DNA from: Streptomyces formicae
GTDB taxonomy: Bacteria; Actinomycetota; Actinomycetes; Streptomycetales; Streptomycetaceae
Direction of reading: 5' to 3'
DNA: 64,000 nt
Assembly: GCF_022647665.1 (NCBI RefSeq)
Contig: NZ_CP071872.1
Span: 7,688,001-7,752,000 of the forward strand
The notes below the pieces were generated by a model. It worked only from the letters and a program-made list of their open reading frames with translations, ran no database searches and had not been told where the DNA came from. A program made the translations under genes and the position numbers. Shown in pieces: positions 52,955-61,688 of this stretch; position 1 is the first letter of the stretch; each line of letters opens with the position of its first letter.

Positions 52955-54408
52955 CTACTCGACGCGGCGCAGCGCGTCCGCGGGCCGCAGCCGCGACGCC
53001 CGCCATCCGCCGAACCCGCCCGCGATCAGCCCACCGGCGACGGCGAGGGCGACGGCCAGCCCGATGGTGGTCAGCGACACGGGGGCCGTCAGCGCGATGT
53101 CCAGCGCCTTCGACGCGCTCTCCCGAGCGGCCCCGCCCGGCCCGCCGGCGAGCATCCGCCCCCCGCCACCCAGGCCCTGCGCGCCCCCGCCGGCCCCCAA
53201 CTGCGCGGTGAGCGTGGGGCTGAACGCCGTGATCGCCCATGCGCCGGCCAGCCCGACGCCGATGCCGAGGGCGCCGCCGATCAGCCCGTTCACCAGCGCC
53301 TCACCGGCCACCTGCCCGGTGACCCGGCGGCTCTTCCACCCCAGCGCCTTCAGCGTCCCGAACTCCCGCACCCGCCGGCTCACCGCCGCCGACGTCAGCA
53401 GCCCGGCCACCAGGAACGCCGCCGCGAGCACCACGATCGACAGCCACTTGCCGACGCCGGACGCGAGGTCCGACGCGGTCGACAGCGAGCCGGAGACCGT
53501 CTGCGCCAGGTCGGCGGAGGTCGTCACCGTGGTCCCGGGGATGTTCTTCTGGATGGTGTCCTTCACCCCGTCGATGCGCTGCGAGTCGGTCGCCTGCACA
53601 TAGACCGTGGTGACCTTGTCCTTCGCGTCGGCCAGCGTCTGCGCCTGCGCGAGCGGCAGATAGACGTTGGCGGCCGCGTCACCGCTGTCCGCCGTCGCGA
53701 TGCCGATGATGCCGTACTTCGTCCCGGAGACGGTCAGCGTCTTGCCGACCGAGAGCTTCTGCTCCTTCGCGTACGCGCTGTCGACGACGGCGACCTTCGC
53801 GTTGGTCTCGGACTCCTTGAACGTACGCCCGGACGTGATCTTCGACGAGGTCAGCGGCCCGAGCGCCTGCCGCGCGACGTCCGTCCCGTACACGGAGTAC
53901 GAGTTGACGTCGAAGTCGGCCCCGCCTCCCCGCACCTCCCCGCTCGGCGGACCACCCCGCATGGTCTTCCCCCGGAGTCCTGCTTGAACTCCCCGCGCTT
54001 GAACTCCCCGTCGACCTTCATCACCCGTACGTTCAGCCCGCCGACGGCGTCAGCGACCCCGTCCTGCTCGGCGACCTGCGCGACGGTCGACGCCGCGAGC
54101 GCCTCGAACCCCTCGACCATGACGAGGTCCTGGCTCTGCTCGCCGTCGCCCTCCTCCTTCGCGTCGAACTGGAACCGCGGCCGCCGCACCGTCTCCCCCT
54201 CCCCCGGCGGCGGCGCGGCCTTGGTGACCGTCATGTCGGTCCCGAGCCCGTACAGCGACTCCAGCACTTTCCCCTGCGCCTGGTTCATCCCGGCGGAGAC
54301 GGAACTGACGACGATGACGAGGGCGATCCCAAGAGCAAGCCCCGAGGCGACGACGAGCGCCGCCTTCCTGCGGCGGCGCAGTTCGCGCCTGAGGTAGGTG
54401 AAGAACAT
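52955..54408 (-). pseudogene. FtsX/MacB-type ABC permease, frameshifted
   Basis: From ATG 54408 the N-terminal part reads MFFTYLRRELRRRRKAALVV with the first membrane helix and ends in nonsense after GEFKRGEFKQDSGG. The next frame continues from there with ADFDVNSYSVYGTDVARQAL, the extracytoplasmic domain, and the C-terminal three-helix FtsX region (REFGTLKALGWKSRRVTGQV) to 52955. Adding one G to the run at 53969-53973 (CCCCC on the plus strand) restores one frame of about 484 codons (SGGKTMRGG). So a single-base deletion or a homopolymer sequencing error separates the halves. The gene is part of the ABC exporter with 52218. Confidence 0.85.
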
Positions 54409-54482
54409 GGCGCGAAAGCTAGGTACGCGGTGTGAGGGTGGGTTAAGTCCCGGATGAGAGGCGCATGAGTGTTGGACAGGAC

Positions 54483-55268
54483 CTAGGGCCTGTCGGGCTT
54501 CACCCCGATGACGACGGTGGCGTACAGCTCGTCGGAGACGGCGACCCGCGGGACCAGCCCGCTGCGGCCGACGGCCTCGACCGCGTCCGCCGCCTGCCGC
54601 TCGCTCGTCTCGAAGAGCAGCACCCCACCGGGCGCCAGCCACTTCCCCGCCTCCCCGGTCACCCGCCGCAGGACGTCCAGCCCGTCGGCGCCGCCGTCGA
54701 GCGCGACCAGCGGCTCGTGCACACGGGCCTCGGCGGGCAGGAGGCCGACCTCCTCGGTGGGTACGTACGGCACGTTGGCGGCGAGGATGTCGATACGCCC
54801 GCGCAGGCCGTCGGGCAGCGCTGCGAAGAGGTCCCCTTCGTACACGCGGCCGCGCTCGGGCACGTTCCGCCGCGCGCACCGGACGGCCGCAGGGTCGACG
54901 TCGGCGGCGTGCAGCTCCACCCCCGCAAGGACGGAGGCCAGCGCGGCCCCCACCGCCCCCGACCCGCAGCACAGGTCGACGACGACGCCCGCGTCCGGCC
55001 GGGCGGCGAGGGCCTGCCGGACCAGGAACTCCGTACGACGGCGCGGCACGAACACCCCGTCGTCCACGGCGATCCGCAGCCCGCAGAACTCGGCCCAGCC
55101 GAGGACGTGCTCAAGGGGATGGCCGTCGACACGCCTGCCCACCATGACGGCCAGCTCGGCGGGGGTGCGGGCGGTGGCGAGGATCAGCTCGGCCTCGTCC
55201 TCGGCAAAGACGCACCCGGCGGTACGCAGCCGCCCGACGACGCCGGAAAGTTCAGAAGAAGGAAACAA
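54483..55268 (-). CDS. PrmC/HemK-like protein-(glutamine-N5) methyltransferase
   Basis: 261 residues. Motif I VVVDLCCGSGAVGAALASVL and the NPPY-type motif in the variant form ANVPYVPTEEV. HemK-family enzymes methylate the Gln of the GGQ in release factors. The NVPY variant defines the actinobacterial second paralogue of unknown substrate (TIGR03704-like), so I do not name it prmC. TTG 55268 with AAAGG upstream is the best start; no ATG fits. Alone between the permease and a leftward unknown operon. Confidence 0.83.
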   Translation of the reverse strand: MFPSSELSGVVGRLRTAGCVFAEDEAELILATARTPAELAVMVGRRVDGHPLEHVLGWAEFCGLRIAVDDGVFVPRRRTEFLVRQALAARPDAGVVVDLCCGSGAVGAALASVLAGVELHAADVDPAAVRCARRNVPERGRVYEGDLFAALPDGLRGRIDILAANVPYVPTEEVGLLPAEARVHEPLVALDGGADGLDVLRRVTGEAGKWLAPGGVLLFETSERQAADAVEAVGRSGLVPRVAVSDELYATVVIGVKPDRP

Positions 55269-55481
55269 CGGGAGCCTTTCGGAATTCCGAACGGGGCTCC
55301 CTCACGCACTCTCTACGACGACGCGGAGGCGAGCACCCGGCCTGCAACAGCGGTAATGGGTCCCACCTCCTGATGTCCGTCGTCCGCACACGGCTGGATT
55401 CGCCACCTTACCTCGAAGCGCCCCGGCGGTCTGGGCCCCGGCTCACTGCCAGGCGCCCGTCACCAATTCCGCCGCAGTGCC

Positions 55482-56216
55482 TCATCGCGATCGGCCATGC
55501 GCCACCTCCTGTCCGGATCCGACCGCCGCGCGCAGAAATCGCACCATGTCGTCCCCGCTGTACCCGAGCACCGCCCCGCGCTCCGCAGCCATGAGGAGCA
55601 ACTGACCCACGATCTCCGCGCCCCAGCCGTCGGTGCCGTCCGAGGACCATTCATCCAGTTTCTCGATGCCCAGGTCGGTCATGAGCAGTCCATGCTCGAC
55701 GCGGATCTCGGCGACCAGTGTCCCTACCGCTTCGAGGAGCGTCACGCCGGGCCGAATGCAGCGCAGCCCGAAGTACCCACCCCAGTCCTTCACCTCGCAG
55801 CCCTCGGGCGGGCGGGTCTTGATCGCGTCGTAGAGAGGGTCGGCGAAACTTGGGTGGTGATAGGTCACAGGCTTGTGCATCAGGCTGAACCTCTGCCATT
55901 CCGGCGGCAGCGGTGGCGGCGGCCGGTACGCCGTGAACCCGAACGCCTCGGTCACTAACGCGCTCGCCTCGTCGGACGTGTCCGCCGTCAGCGTCACGGT
56001 CCTGGTCCCGTCCTCGCCGACAGCCGTCCACAGCCCGGTGGTCTCGTTCTTGGTGCACCGAATCGAAAGTCCCACGCGCTCACCGTCCCACTCACCACTG
56101 ACAGTCCCCCTTCCGGTGAATGCCTCCTTCTCGGCGCGGTGTGCTGCCACGGCCCGCTCGATGTCCCATTCCTGGGCGAGACGGAAGAACTCCTCGTACG
56201 CTTCTTCCCGCGTCAC
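55482..56216 (-). CDS. unknown 244-residue protein, third gene of a coupled operon
   Basis: Hydrophilic, no signal or membrane segment. It starts VTREEAYEEFFRLAQEWDIE and has an N-terminal region that resembles a SUKH/Imm-type small beta domain (GTVSGEWDGERVGLSIRCTK, then LWTAVGEDGTRTVTLTAD), followed by a second half with WQRFSLMHKPVTYHHPSFAD and KDWGGYFGLRCIRPGVTLLE. I do not recognise the family. GTG 56216 overlaps the stop of the preceding 67-residue gene (GTGA), so the three are translated together. Context: divergent from an XRE/DUF397 regulatory pair. Confidence 0.72.
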   Translation of the reverse strand: MTREEAYEEFFRLAQEWDIERAVAAHRAEKEAFTGRGTVSGEWDGERVGLSIRCTKNETTGLWTAVGEDGTRTVTLTADTSDEASALVTEAFGFTAYRPPPPLPPEWQRFSLMHKPVTYHHPSFADPLYDAIKTRPPEGCEVKDWGGYFGLRCIRPGVTLLEAVGTLVAEIRVEHGLLMTDLGIEKLDEWSSDGTDGWGAEIVGQLLLMAAERGAVLGYSGDDMVRFLRAAVGSGQEVAHGRSR

Positions 56217-56416
56217 GGCAGCCGCCCCTCGCGGTTCCGCTCCCTGACCCGTGCCCGCAGCACCTCGCCCGGCGGCGCCGGCCGCAGTGTGTCGGGCGGG
56301 CAGTCCCATTCACGGCCGCCGCCCGGCGGTCGCAGCTGTACGTACGGACCTTCGCGCCCCATCACGCGCCCGATACGCCCGTCGCGCGCGTCGACCACGA
56401 AGTCGCCCACCTTCAC
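56213..56416 (-). CDS. 67-residue beta-barrel-like small protein
   Basis: VKVGDFVVDARDGRIGRVMG, then YVQLRPPGGGREWDCPPDTL and a basic tail. The pattern resembles a single SH3-like or KOW-like barrel. Short proteins like this are frequent beside XRE/DUF397 genes in streptomycetes. No function assigned. It is coupled at both ends by GTGA overlaps to 56413 and 55482. Confidence 0.7.
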   Translation of the reverse strand: MKVGDFVVDARDGRIGRVMGREGPYVQLRPPGGGREWDCPPDTLRPAPPGEVLRARVRERNREGRLP

Positions 56417-56634
56417 CGCTTGCGCCCCTCGTGCAGCACGGCCGCGAGCCGCAACGCCGTGTCCAGGTTGCACCGGCCCAGCTCGACGAGCGGATACGCG
56501 TCCGAGTCCCCCGCCAGCGACACGAGGTCGACCCGCAGAGACGGCAGGGTCACGCCCGACCCGACGAGCTCGCCCCGCAACTGCGCCACGACTTCCTCCG
56601 CGGCCCGCAGCCGCTCCGCCGATCGCACCACCAT
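56413..56634 (-). CDS. 73-residue helical protein, first gene of the coupled operon
   Basis: MVVRSAERLRAAEEVVAQLR, then LVGSGVTLPSLRVDLVSLAG and CNLDTALRLAAVLHEGRKR. Two amphipathic helices flank a short strand. No family recognised. It starts at ATG 56634, divergent from the XRE gene with 113 bases between starts, and hands over to the next gene by a 4-bp overlap. Confidence 0.7.
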   Translation of the reverse strand: MVVRSAERLRAAEEVVAQLRGELVGSGVTLPSLRVDLVSLAGDSDAYPLVELGRCNLDTALRLAAVLHEGRKR

Positions 56635-56747
56635 GACCAGCCACCTCCACGCTGAGTGTTCGCTTTCTGCACACAGCGTGGCGACACGCCGCTACCGTGA
56701 ACAGGGGCACAGGCCCAACAACCCCACATGTGCGACATGGAGTTGAC

Positions 56748-57589
56748 ATGCCCGGTCCGAAGGATCTAGACCCGTCCACGTCCCCTCGGGCCCTGCTCGG
56801 CGCAGAGCTCCGCCACGCCCGCGAGAAGGCGGGCCTGAGCCAGCGCGAGCTGGGCGAACCGCTTTTCGTGAGCGCGTCGTTCATCGGCCAACTGGAGGCG
56901 GGTACGAGGCGGATGCTGCCCGACATCGCGTCCAGGCTGGACGAAATACTGGACACGAAGGGCTTCTTCGAGCGGAACTGCAACGCCGCGAGCAGTTGGA
57001 AGTACCCGGACCATTTCGCCGAAGCCCTGGAGGCGGAAGCGCTCGCCACAGAGATCAAGCAGTACGTACCGGGAACGATTCCTGGCCTGTTGCAGACGGG
57101 GGCGTACGCGCGGGCGGTGTTCCGCGCGTATCGCCCGACGGCGCTTGAGGCGGAGATCGACAACCTGGTCGCGGCCAGGGTTGCTCGTGCACGGATCCTC
57201 GACGATCCAACAAGGCCGATGTTTTGGACGGTTCTGGACGAAGCGGCTCTGCGGCGCCCCGTGGGCGACGGTCTGGTGATGGCGGAAAGCCTGGGCACAT
57301 TGCCGCCCTCATGCAGCGCCACCGGATCATCGCGCAAGTGCTGCCGTTCAGTGCGGGCGCCGTCGCCATCATCGGTGGTGGCATCAAGCTGATGCGCTTC
57401 TCCGACGCGCCCCCACTCGCCTACATCGATGGAGTCGGCACTGGCCAGTTGTTGGACGACCCGGCCACAGTCGCCCGTCACGAACTGACCTACGATTTAC
57501 TCAGAGCCAGTGCACTGTCGCCGGAAGCCTCGCTGGCCCTGATCGAATCCGTAGCAAAGGATTACGCACATGCAGATCAGCAGCCTTGA
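56748..57589 (+). pseudogene. XRE-family regulator with DUF5753, frameshifted
   Basis: ATG 56748 (GGAG upstream) gives HTH_31 (LGAELRHAREKAGLSQRELG, FVSASFIGQLEAGTRRMLPD) and the first part of DUF5753 (EIKQYVPGTIPGLLQTGAYA, FWTVLDEAALRRPVG). After LVMAESLG the reading shifts; the rest of DUF5753 continues in the next frame (HIAALMQRHRIIAQVLPFSA to DYAHADQQP). Adding one G to the GGG at 57293-57295 restores a 280-residue protein with a well-formed MAESLGHIAAL junction. Such regulators act with DUF397 proteins, present here 20 bases before its end, in WhiJ-like developmental modules. Confidence 0.85.
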
Positions 57590-57818
57590 ATGGCGCAAAT
57601 CCAGCTACAGCGACGGCAGCGGCGGCGACTGCGTGGAAGTCGCCGCCTGGCGCAAGTCCACATACAGCGGCCCCGACGGCGCCGACTGCCTAGAAGTCTC
57701 CGACGCCCACCCCGGCCTCGTCCCCGTCCGCGACTCCAAGAACCCCGGCGGCCCGAAGCTCAAGTTCCGGGCCGCCGCCTGGTCCGCCTTCGTGACGGGG
57801 CTCAAGCGCGCTCAGTGA
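57570..57818 (+). CDS. DUF397 protein with duplicated N-terminal motif
   Basis: 82 residues. DUF397 proteins are ~65 residues, partners of XRE-DUF5753 regulators. Here the W-x-K-S-x-Y-S ... D/DC(V/L)EV motif occurs twice in tandem (EWRKSSYSDGSGGDCVEV and AWRKSTYSGPDGADCLEV) before the usual PVRDSKNPGGPKLKFRAAAW end, so about 19 residues are duplicated. It overlaps the XRE gene by 20 bases and converges with the membrane gene at 57812 (7-base overlap). Confidence 0.88.
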   Translation: MQISSLEWRKSSYSDGSGGDCVEVAAWRKSTYSGPDGADCLEVSDAHPGLVPVRDSKNPGGPKLKFRAAAWSAFVTGLKRAQ

Positions 57819-58360
57819 CCCGCGAGGAGCTTCACGGCCACGACGCTCACGCCGATCGCCGTGTCGATGAGCCCTGAGACCAGCGCGCTCAGCCGCCCGT
57901 TGCCCATACCCAGCCCCGTCCGCCAGCCCCACAGGAACAGGGTCGCCACCTCCACCCCGGCGCTGATCAGCAGCGCAGTCTCCAGGTCCAGGAAGCCGAG
58001 CGCCGAGGCGCCGATCAGCACCAGCGGCCCGACAGCCGTGAAAAGCAGGGGACTGGAGACGTGCAGGGCGGTGCGGATCTCCGGCCAGGTCGCGTTGCGT
58101 CCGGTCAGCGCGCGGTGGGACTGCTCGTCCGCAACCAGGGTGGCCAGCCAGACACCGAGCGCCGTCACGGCCACGGTGAGCGCCGACTCCAGGTGCTCGG
58201 GGTGGTCCGCCTCGGCGAGGGCGACCACGACGGCGGTCAGGGTGATGGTCGCGTAGATACGCTCCTTGAGCCGTGCGGCGGCGGTCTCGCCCGCACGGGC
58301 GGCGGTGGCGGGAACTCCGTCCGGAGTCAACGCCGCGCCGCCCTGCTGTCCCGAATCCAC
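57812..58360 (-). CDS. four-helix membrane protein, unknown
   Basis: 182 residues. A hydrophilic head with ARAGETAAARLKERIYATIT, then four to five membrane helices (LTAVVVALAEADHPEH..., ALTVAVTALGVWLATLVADE, LLFTAVGPLVLIGASALGF, LISAGVEVATLFLWGW, and a C-terminal helix). Similar proteins are widespread in actinobacteria as hypothetical membrane proteins. GTG 58360 has GGGGTGA upstream. Function unknown. Confidence 0.78.
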   Translation of the reverse strand: MDSGQQGGAALTPDGVPATAARAGETAAARLKERIYATITLTAVVVALAEADHPEHLESALTVAVTALGVWLATLVADEQSHRALTGRNATWPEIRTALHVSSPLLFTAVGPLVLIGASALGFLDLETALLISAGVEVATLFLWGWRTGLGMGNGRLSALVSGLIDTAIGVSVVAVKLLAGH

Positions 58361-58612
58361 CAGGTATCACCCCAACCTTCCCGACGGCACACCGTAGGCG
58401 GCCCTCAATGCCTCCACCGCTCGCGCACCGCGGATGTTCGGCCGATCGAGGGACCGGAACCGTCCCCAGAGGCTTGAGCCTCGGGCGCCGAGCTTCCTTG
58501 AGAAGGAATGGTTTCAGGGCCTCAACCCACCCACCCACCCTTGCCAGTTGACTATGCGGAGTCGACTTGCCACGCAGGGTGGCGACGCTCTAGCGTGTCC
58601 GTAAAACGAACA

Positions 58613-58645
58613 GCCCCCGTCAGGTGCTGGAACACCTGCGGGGGC
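58613..58645 (+). promoter_or_regulatory. stem-loop in the leader of the HTH-gene remnant
   Basis: GCCCCCG-t-CAGGTG-N6-CACCTG-CGGGGGC, 34 bases before ATG 58679. The near-perfect 13-bp stem with one bulged T could act as an attenuator or protein-binding hairpin. I recall the same leader upstream of related streptomycete HTH genes. Confidence 0.6.
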
Positions 58646-58678
58646 TTGACCAACAAGATCGACAGGACCTCGATCCGG

Positions 58679-59302
58679 ATGGCTGACAGCCACTTTAGTG
58701 CTCCACTCCCGACCGCGCACGCGGCCCCGCACCCGATGGCCAATCCCGGCTACGGCAAGCGCACAGCACCTGGGCAACAACCCCGTACCGCCGCCGACTT
58801 CGCGCATCTTCCGCCGCGCGAGGCGGCGATCGCCGCATACATCGACCGGCTCAAGGACGGGGCCGACATCTCCGTGAAGACGCTGGCCAAGGTGCTGCCG
58901 TACGGTCAGTGCGCCCTGCGTACGGCCCTGAACCGCATCCAGGCGGCAGGCCACTTACGGCGCGGGCGCGAACACTTGGCCGGATCGGGCAGCGCGCGAT
59001 GGATCACCCGAACGTGGTGGTCCCGTACGGCGCGCGACGACGGGTGGTGGGCGGCGTACCGGCGCGGCGACGTACCGGACGACCGGCCCCCGCCGACCCG
59101 GTCCCGGGCGCTGATCCTGCTCGCGGCGCTGGGGCGCGAGGCGCCGGTCATGTCGCTGTCCGCCGCCGAATGCGCGCAGTTGGCGCCGCTGGTGCAGGAG
59201 TGGTTCGCGCGCGGCGCCACCGACCGGGACGTTCTGCGCGCCCTGACCTCCGGCCTTCCCGTCCCGGTCCACCACCCGGCGGCCCTCGCCCGCCGCCGCC
59301 GC
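58679..59302 (+). pseudogene. HTH-domain protein gene, 3' truncated
   Basis: About 208 codons of a streptomycete family with a winged helix (LPPREAAIAAYIDRLKDGAD, VKTLAKVLPYGQCALRTALN) and a second region ending in TSGLPVPVHHPAALARRR. Relatives continue for a few more residues with a conserved Pro-rich end; here the frame runs straight into antisense of another gene. ATG 58679 is the start. The function of intact relatives is unknown, DNA binding being likely. Confidence 0.65.
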
Positions 59303-59525
59303 CGAGATGGGAGTGGACGATGCGCAGGCGCGGGTAGCGGCTGGGGATGCCTTCGAGCATCAGGTGCATCGCGCAGATGGTGTCCTCCATGGGCGCGCCG
59401 ACCATCCACCGCATCCGGTTCTCGGCGATCAGCGCTGTCCCGGCGTCACGGCCGGCCGGGTGCAGGCTCAGCACCGAGCCCCTGCGGCCCAACTCCTCCA
59501 AAACGGGACCGAATACGGGGTCCCC
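59303..59525 (-). pseudogene. amidohydrolase-family fragment
   Basis: About 74 codons with no start or stop of their own: GDPVFGPVLEELGRRGSVLS, LHPAG, APMEDTICAMHLMLEGIPSR and RLRIVHSHLGG. It corresponds to the middle of amidohydrolase-2 proteins (the HPAG and HSHLGG metal-site motifs). Both ends are lost, and its two neighbours are fragments on the other strand. Confidence 0.7.
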
Positions 59526-59533
59526 GAGACCCG

Positions 59534-59803
59534 GAGGCCGTGACCGAGCGGGCGGAGATCCGGCTGGCGATGGCCTTTGCCAAGGCCGTCTACGACCGGC
59601 GGCGGGAGCTCGGGCTCTCCCAGGCCGAGGCCGCCGAGCGCGCTGGGCTCACCCAGGCCAAGATCTCCCGCGTCGAGGGCGCCGACGCCGTGCCGACGCT
59701 TCCGCTGCTCCGCCGGCTGGCACGCGCACTCAACGCCTCGCTGAACATCGCTCTGGACGATGACCACGAAGAGGTCAAGTTCGTGGCACACCCTGCGGCC
59801 TGA
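59534..59803 (+). pseudogene. XRE-type HTH protein gene, 5' truncated
   Basis: About 89 codons: EIRLAMAFAKAVYDRRRELG, LSQAEAAERAGLTQAKISRV, LRRLARALNASLNIALDD, ending KFVAHPAA. Intact relatives are ~100-110 residues, so only the N-terminal ~20 are missing. GTG 59540 could still start a product, but its GGAGG is just two bases away, so expression is doubtful. If made, it retains the helix-turn-helix. Confidence 0.65.
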
Positions 59804-59866
59804 CGCAGATTCAGGGCGACGCCGAGGAAGAAGACCGCCCGTACTCCTACCGGCCCCGCACAACGC

Positions 59867-59908
59867 CCGAGGGCGGCACCCCCCTGGGAGTAGGGGTGCC
59901 GCCCTCGG
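59867..59908 (-). terminator. terminator of groEL
   Basis: Perfect 16-bp inverted repeat (59867-59882 and 59893-59908) with a 10-nt loop, 32 bases after the groEL stop; it also closes the converging HTH fragment. Confidence 0.85.
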
Positions 59909-59939
59909 CCTTCAGGACGGTTGATCAACCAGAGGTCGA

Positions 59940-61562
59940 TCAGAAGTCCATGTCACCGCCCGGCATGCCGCCCGGAGCGGCCGCGGCGGCCTTCTCCGGC
60001 TTGTCGGCGATGACGGCCTCGGTGGTGAGGAAGAGCGCGGCGATGGAGGCCGCGTTCTGCAGGGCGGAGCGGGTGACCTTCGCCGGGTCGATGATGCCCT
60101 CGGCGATCATGTCGACGTACTCGCCGGTCGCGGCGTTCAGGCCGTGGCCGACCTGGAGGTTGCGGACCTTCTCCACGACGACGCCACCCTCGAGACCACC
60201 GTTGACGGCGATCTGCTTGAGCGGGGCCTCCAGCGCGAGCTTCACGGCGTTGGCACCGGTCGCCTCGTCACCGTCGAGCTCGAGCTTCTCGAAGACCTGG
60301 GCGGCCTGGAGCAGGGCCACGCCACCACCGGCGACGATGCCCTCCTCGACGGCGGCCTTCGCGTTGCGGACGGCGTCCTCGATGCGGTGCTTGCGCTCCT
60401 TGAGCTCGACCTCGGTCGCGGCACCGGCCTTGATGACGGCCACGCCGCCGGCCAGCTTCGCGAGGCGCTCCTGGAGCTTCTCGCGGTCGTAGTCCGAGTC
60501 GGAGTTCTCGATCTCGGCGCGGATCTGGTTGACGCGACCGGCAACCTGGTCGCTCTCACCGGCACCGTCGACGATCGTGGTCTCGTCCTTGGTGATGACG
60601 ACCTTGCGGGCGCGGCCGAGCAGGTCCAGGCCGGCGTTCTCCAGCTTGAGACCGACCTCCTCGGAGATGACCGTGCCACCGGTGAGGATGGCGATGTCGC
60701 CGAGCATGGCCTTGCGGCGGTCGCCGAAGCCCGGGGCCTTGACGGCGACGGACTTGAAGGTGCCACGGATCTTGTTGACGACCAGGGTCGACAGGGCCTC
60801 GCCCTCGACGTCCTCGGCGATGATCAGCAGCGGCTTGCCCGACTGCATGACCTTCTCGAGGAGCGGGAGCAGGTCCTTGACCGAGGAGATCTTGGAGTTG
60901 ACGATCAGGATGTACGGGTCCTCCAGCGAGGCCTCCATACGCTCCATGTCGGTGGCGAAGTACGCCGAGATGTAGCCCTTGTCGAAACGCATACCCTCGG
61001 TGAGCTCCAGCTCCAGACCGAAGGTCTGGGACTCCTCGACGGTGATGACGCCTTCCTTGCCGACCTTGTCCATCGCCTCGGCGATGAGCTCGCCGATCTG
61101 GGTGTCGGCGGCGGAGATGGAGGCGGTGGAGGCGATCTGCTCCTTCGTCTCGACCTCCTTGGCCTGGTCGAGCAGGGCGCCGGAGACGGCCTCGACGGCC
61201 TTCTCGATGCCGCGCTTCAGGGCCATCGGGTTGGCGCCGGCCGCCACGTTGCGCAGGCCCTCGCGGACGAGCGCCTGGGCGAGCACGGTCGCGGTGGTCG
61301 TACCGTCGCCGGCGACGTCGTCCGTCTTCTTGGCGACTTCCTTGACCAGCTCGGCGCCGATCTTCTCGTACGGGTCCTCGAGCTCGATCTCCTTGGCGAT
61401 GGAAACACCATCGTTGGTGATCGTGGGGGCGCCCCACTTCTTCTCGAGGACGACGTTTCGGCCCTTGGGGCCAAGGGTGACCTTGACGGCGTCGGCGAGC
61501 TGGTTCATCCCGCGCTCGAGACCGCGCCGTGCCTCCTCGTCGAACGCGATGATCTTGGCCAT
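59940..61562 (-). CDS. groEL: chaperonin GroEL (Hsp60), monocistronic copy
   Basis: 540 residues, full length. It starts MAKIIAFDEEARRGLERGMN, has TLGPKGRNVVLEKKWGAP, DVAGDGTTTATVLAQALVRE (ATP site Asp in GDGTTT) and ends with PGGMPGGDMDF in place of a long GGM tail. The 14-mer folds proteins with GroES and ATP. No groES gene is adjacent, so this is the second, groES-less groEL typical of streptomycetes. GGAGGACC lies before ATG 61562. Two CIRCE elements 127 bases upstream imply HrcA control. Confidence 0.97.
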   Translation of the reverse strand: MAKIIAFDEEARRGLERGMNQLADAVKVTLGPKGRNVVLEKKWGAPTITNDGVSIAKEIELEDPYEKIGAELVKEVAKKTDDVAGDGTTTATVLAQALVREGLRNVAAGANPMALKRGIEKAVEAVSGALLDQAKEVETKEQIASTASISAADTQIGELIAEAMDKVGKEGVITVEESQTFGLELELTEGMRFDKGYISAYFATDMERMEASLEDPYILIVNSKISSVKDLLPLLEKVMQSGKPLLIIAEDVEGEALSTLVVNKIRGTFKSVAVKAPGFGDRRKAMLGDIAILTGGTVISEEVGLKLENAGLDLLGRARKVVITKDETTIVDGAGESDQVAGRVNQIRAEIENSDSDYDREKLQERLAKLAGGVAVIKAGAATEVELKERKHRIEDAVRNAKAAVEEGIVAGGGVALLQAAQVFEKLELDGDEATGANAVKLALEAPLKQIAVNGGLEGGVVVEKVRNLQVGHGLNAATGEYVDMIAEGIIDPAKVTRSALQNAASIAALFLTTEAVIADKPEKAAAAAPGGMPGGDMDF

Positions 61563-61688
61563 GTGAAGTGGTCCTCCCGGACTGGGGTGGATTTCTCCGG
61601 ACCGCGCTGGCGCCCGCGACGGACGGCCTGCATGCCTTGTGGTTCCTTGCCCCACCCGGCCTGCGGGCCTCACCGACCCGGTCCTTCG

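Noticed and set aside
55460..55498. 12-residue open frame (MADRDEALRRNW) with a good AGGAGG site
   Set aside because: Too short to judge, overlapping the end of the 55482 gene; the ribosome site could be chance or the remnant of a lost fourth gene.
57690..58538. Long minus-strand frame parallel to the membrane gene
   Set aside because: Different frame, Arg/Gly/Pro-rich, no family pattern; the 57812-58360 frame has clear membrane helices.
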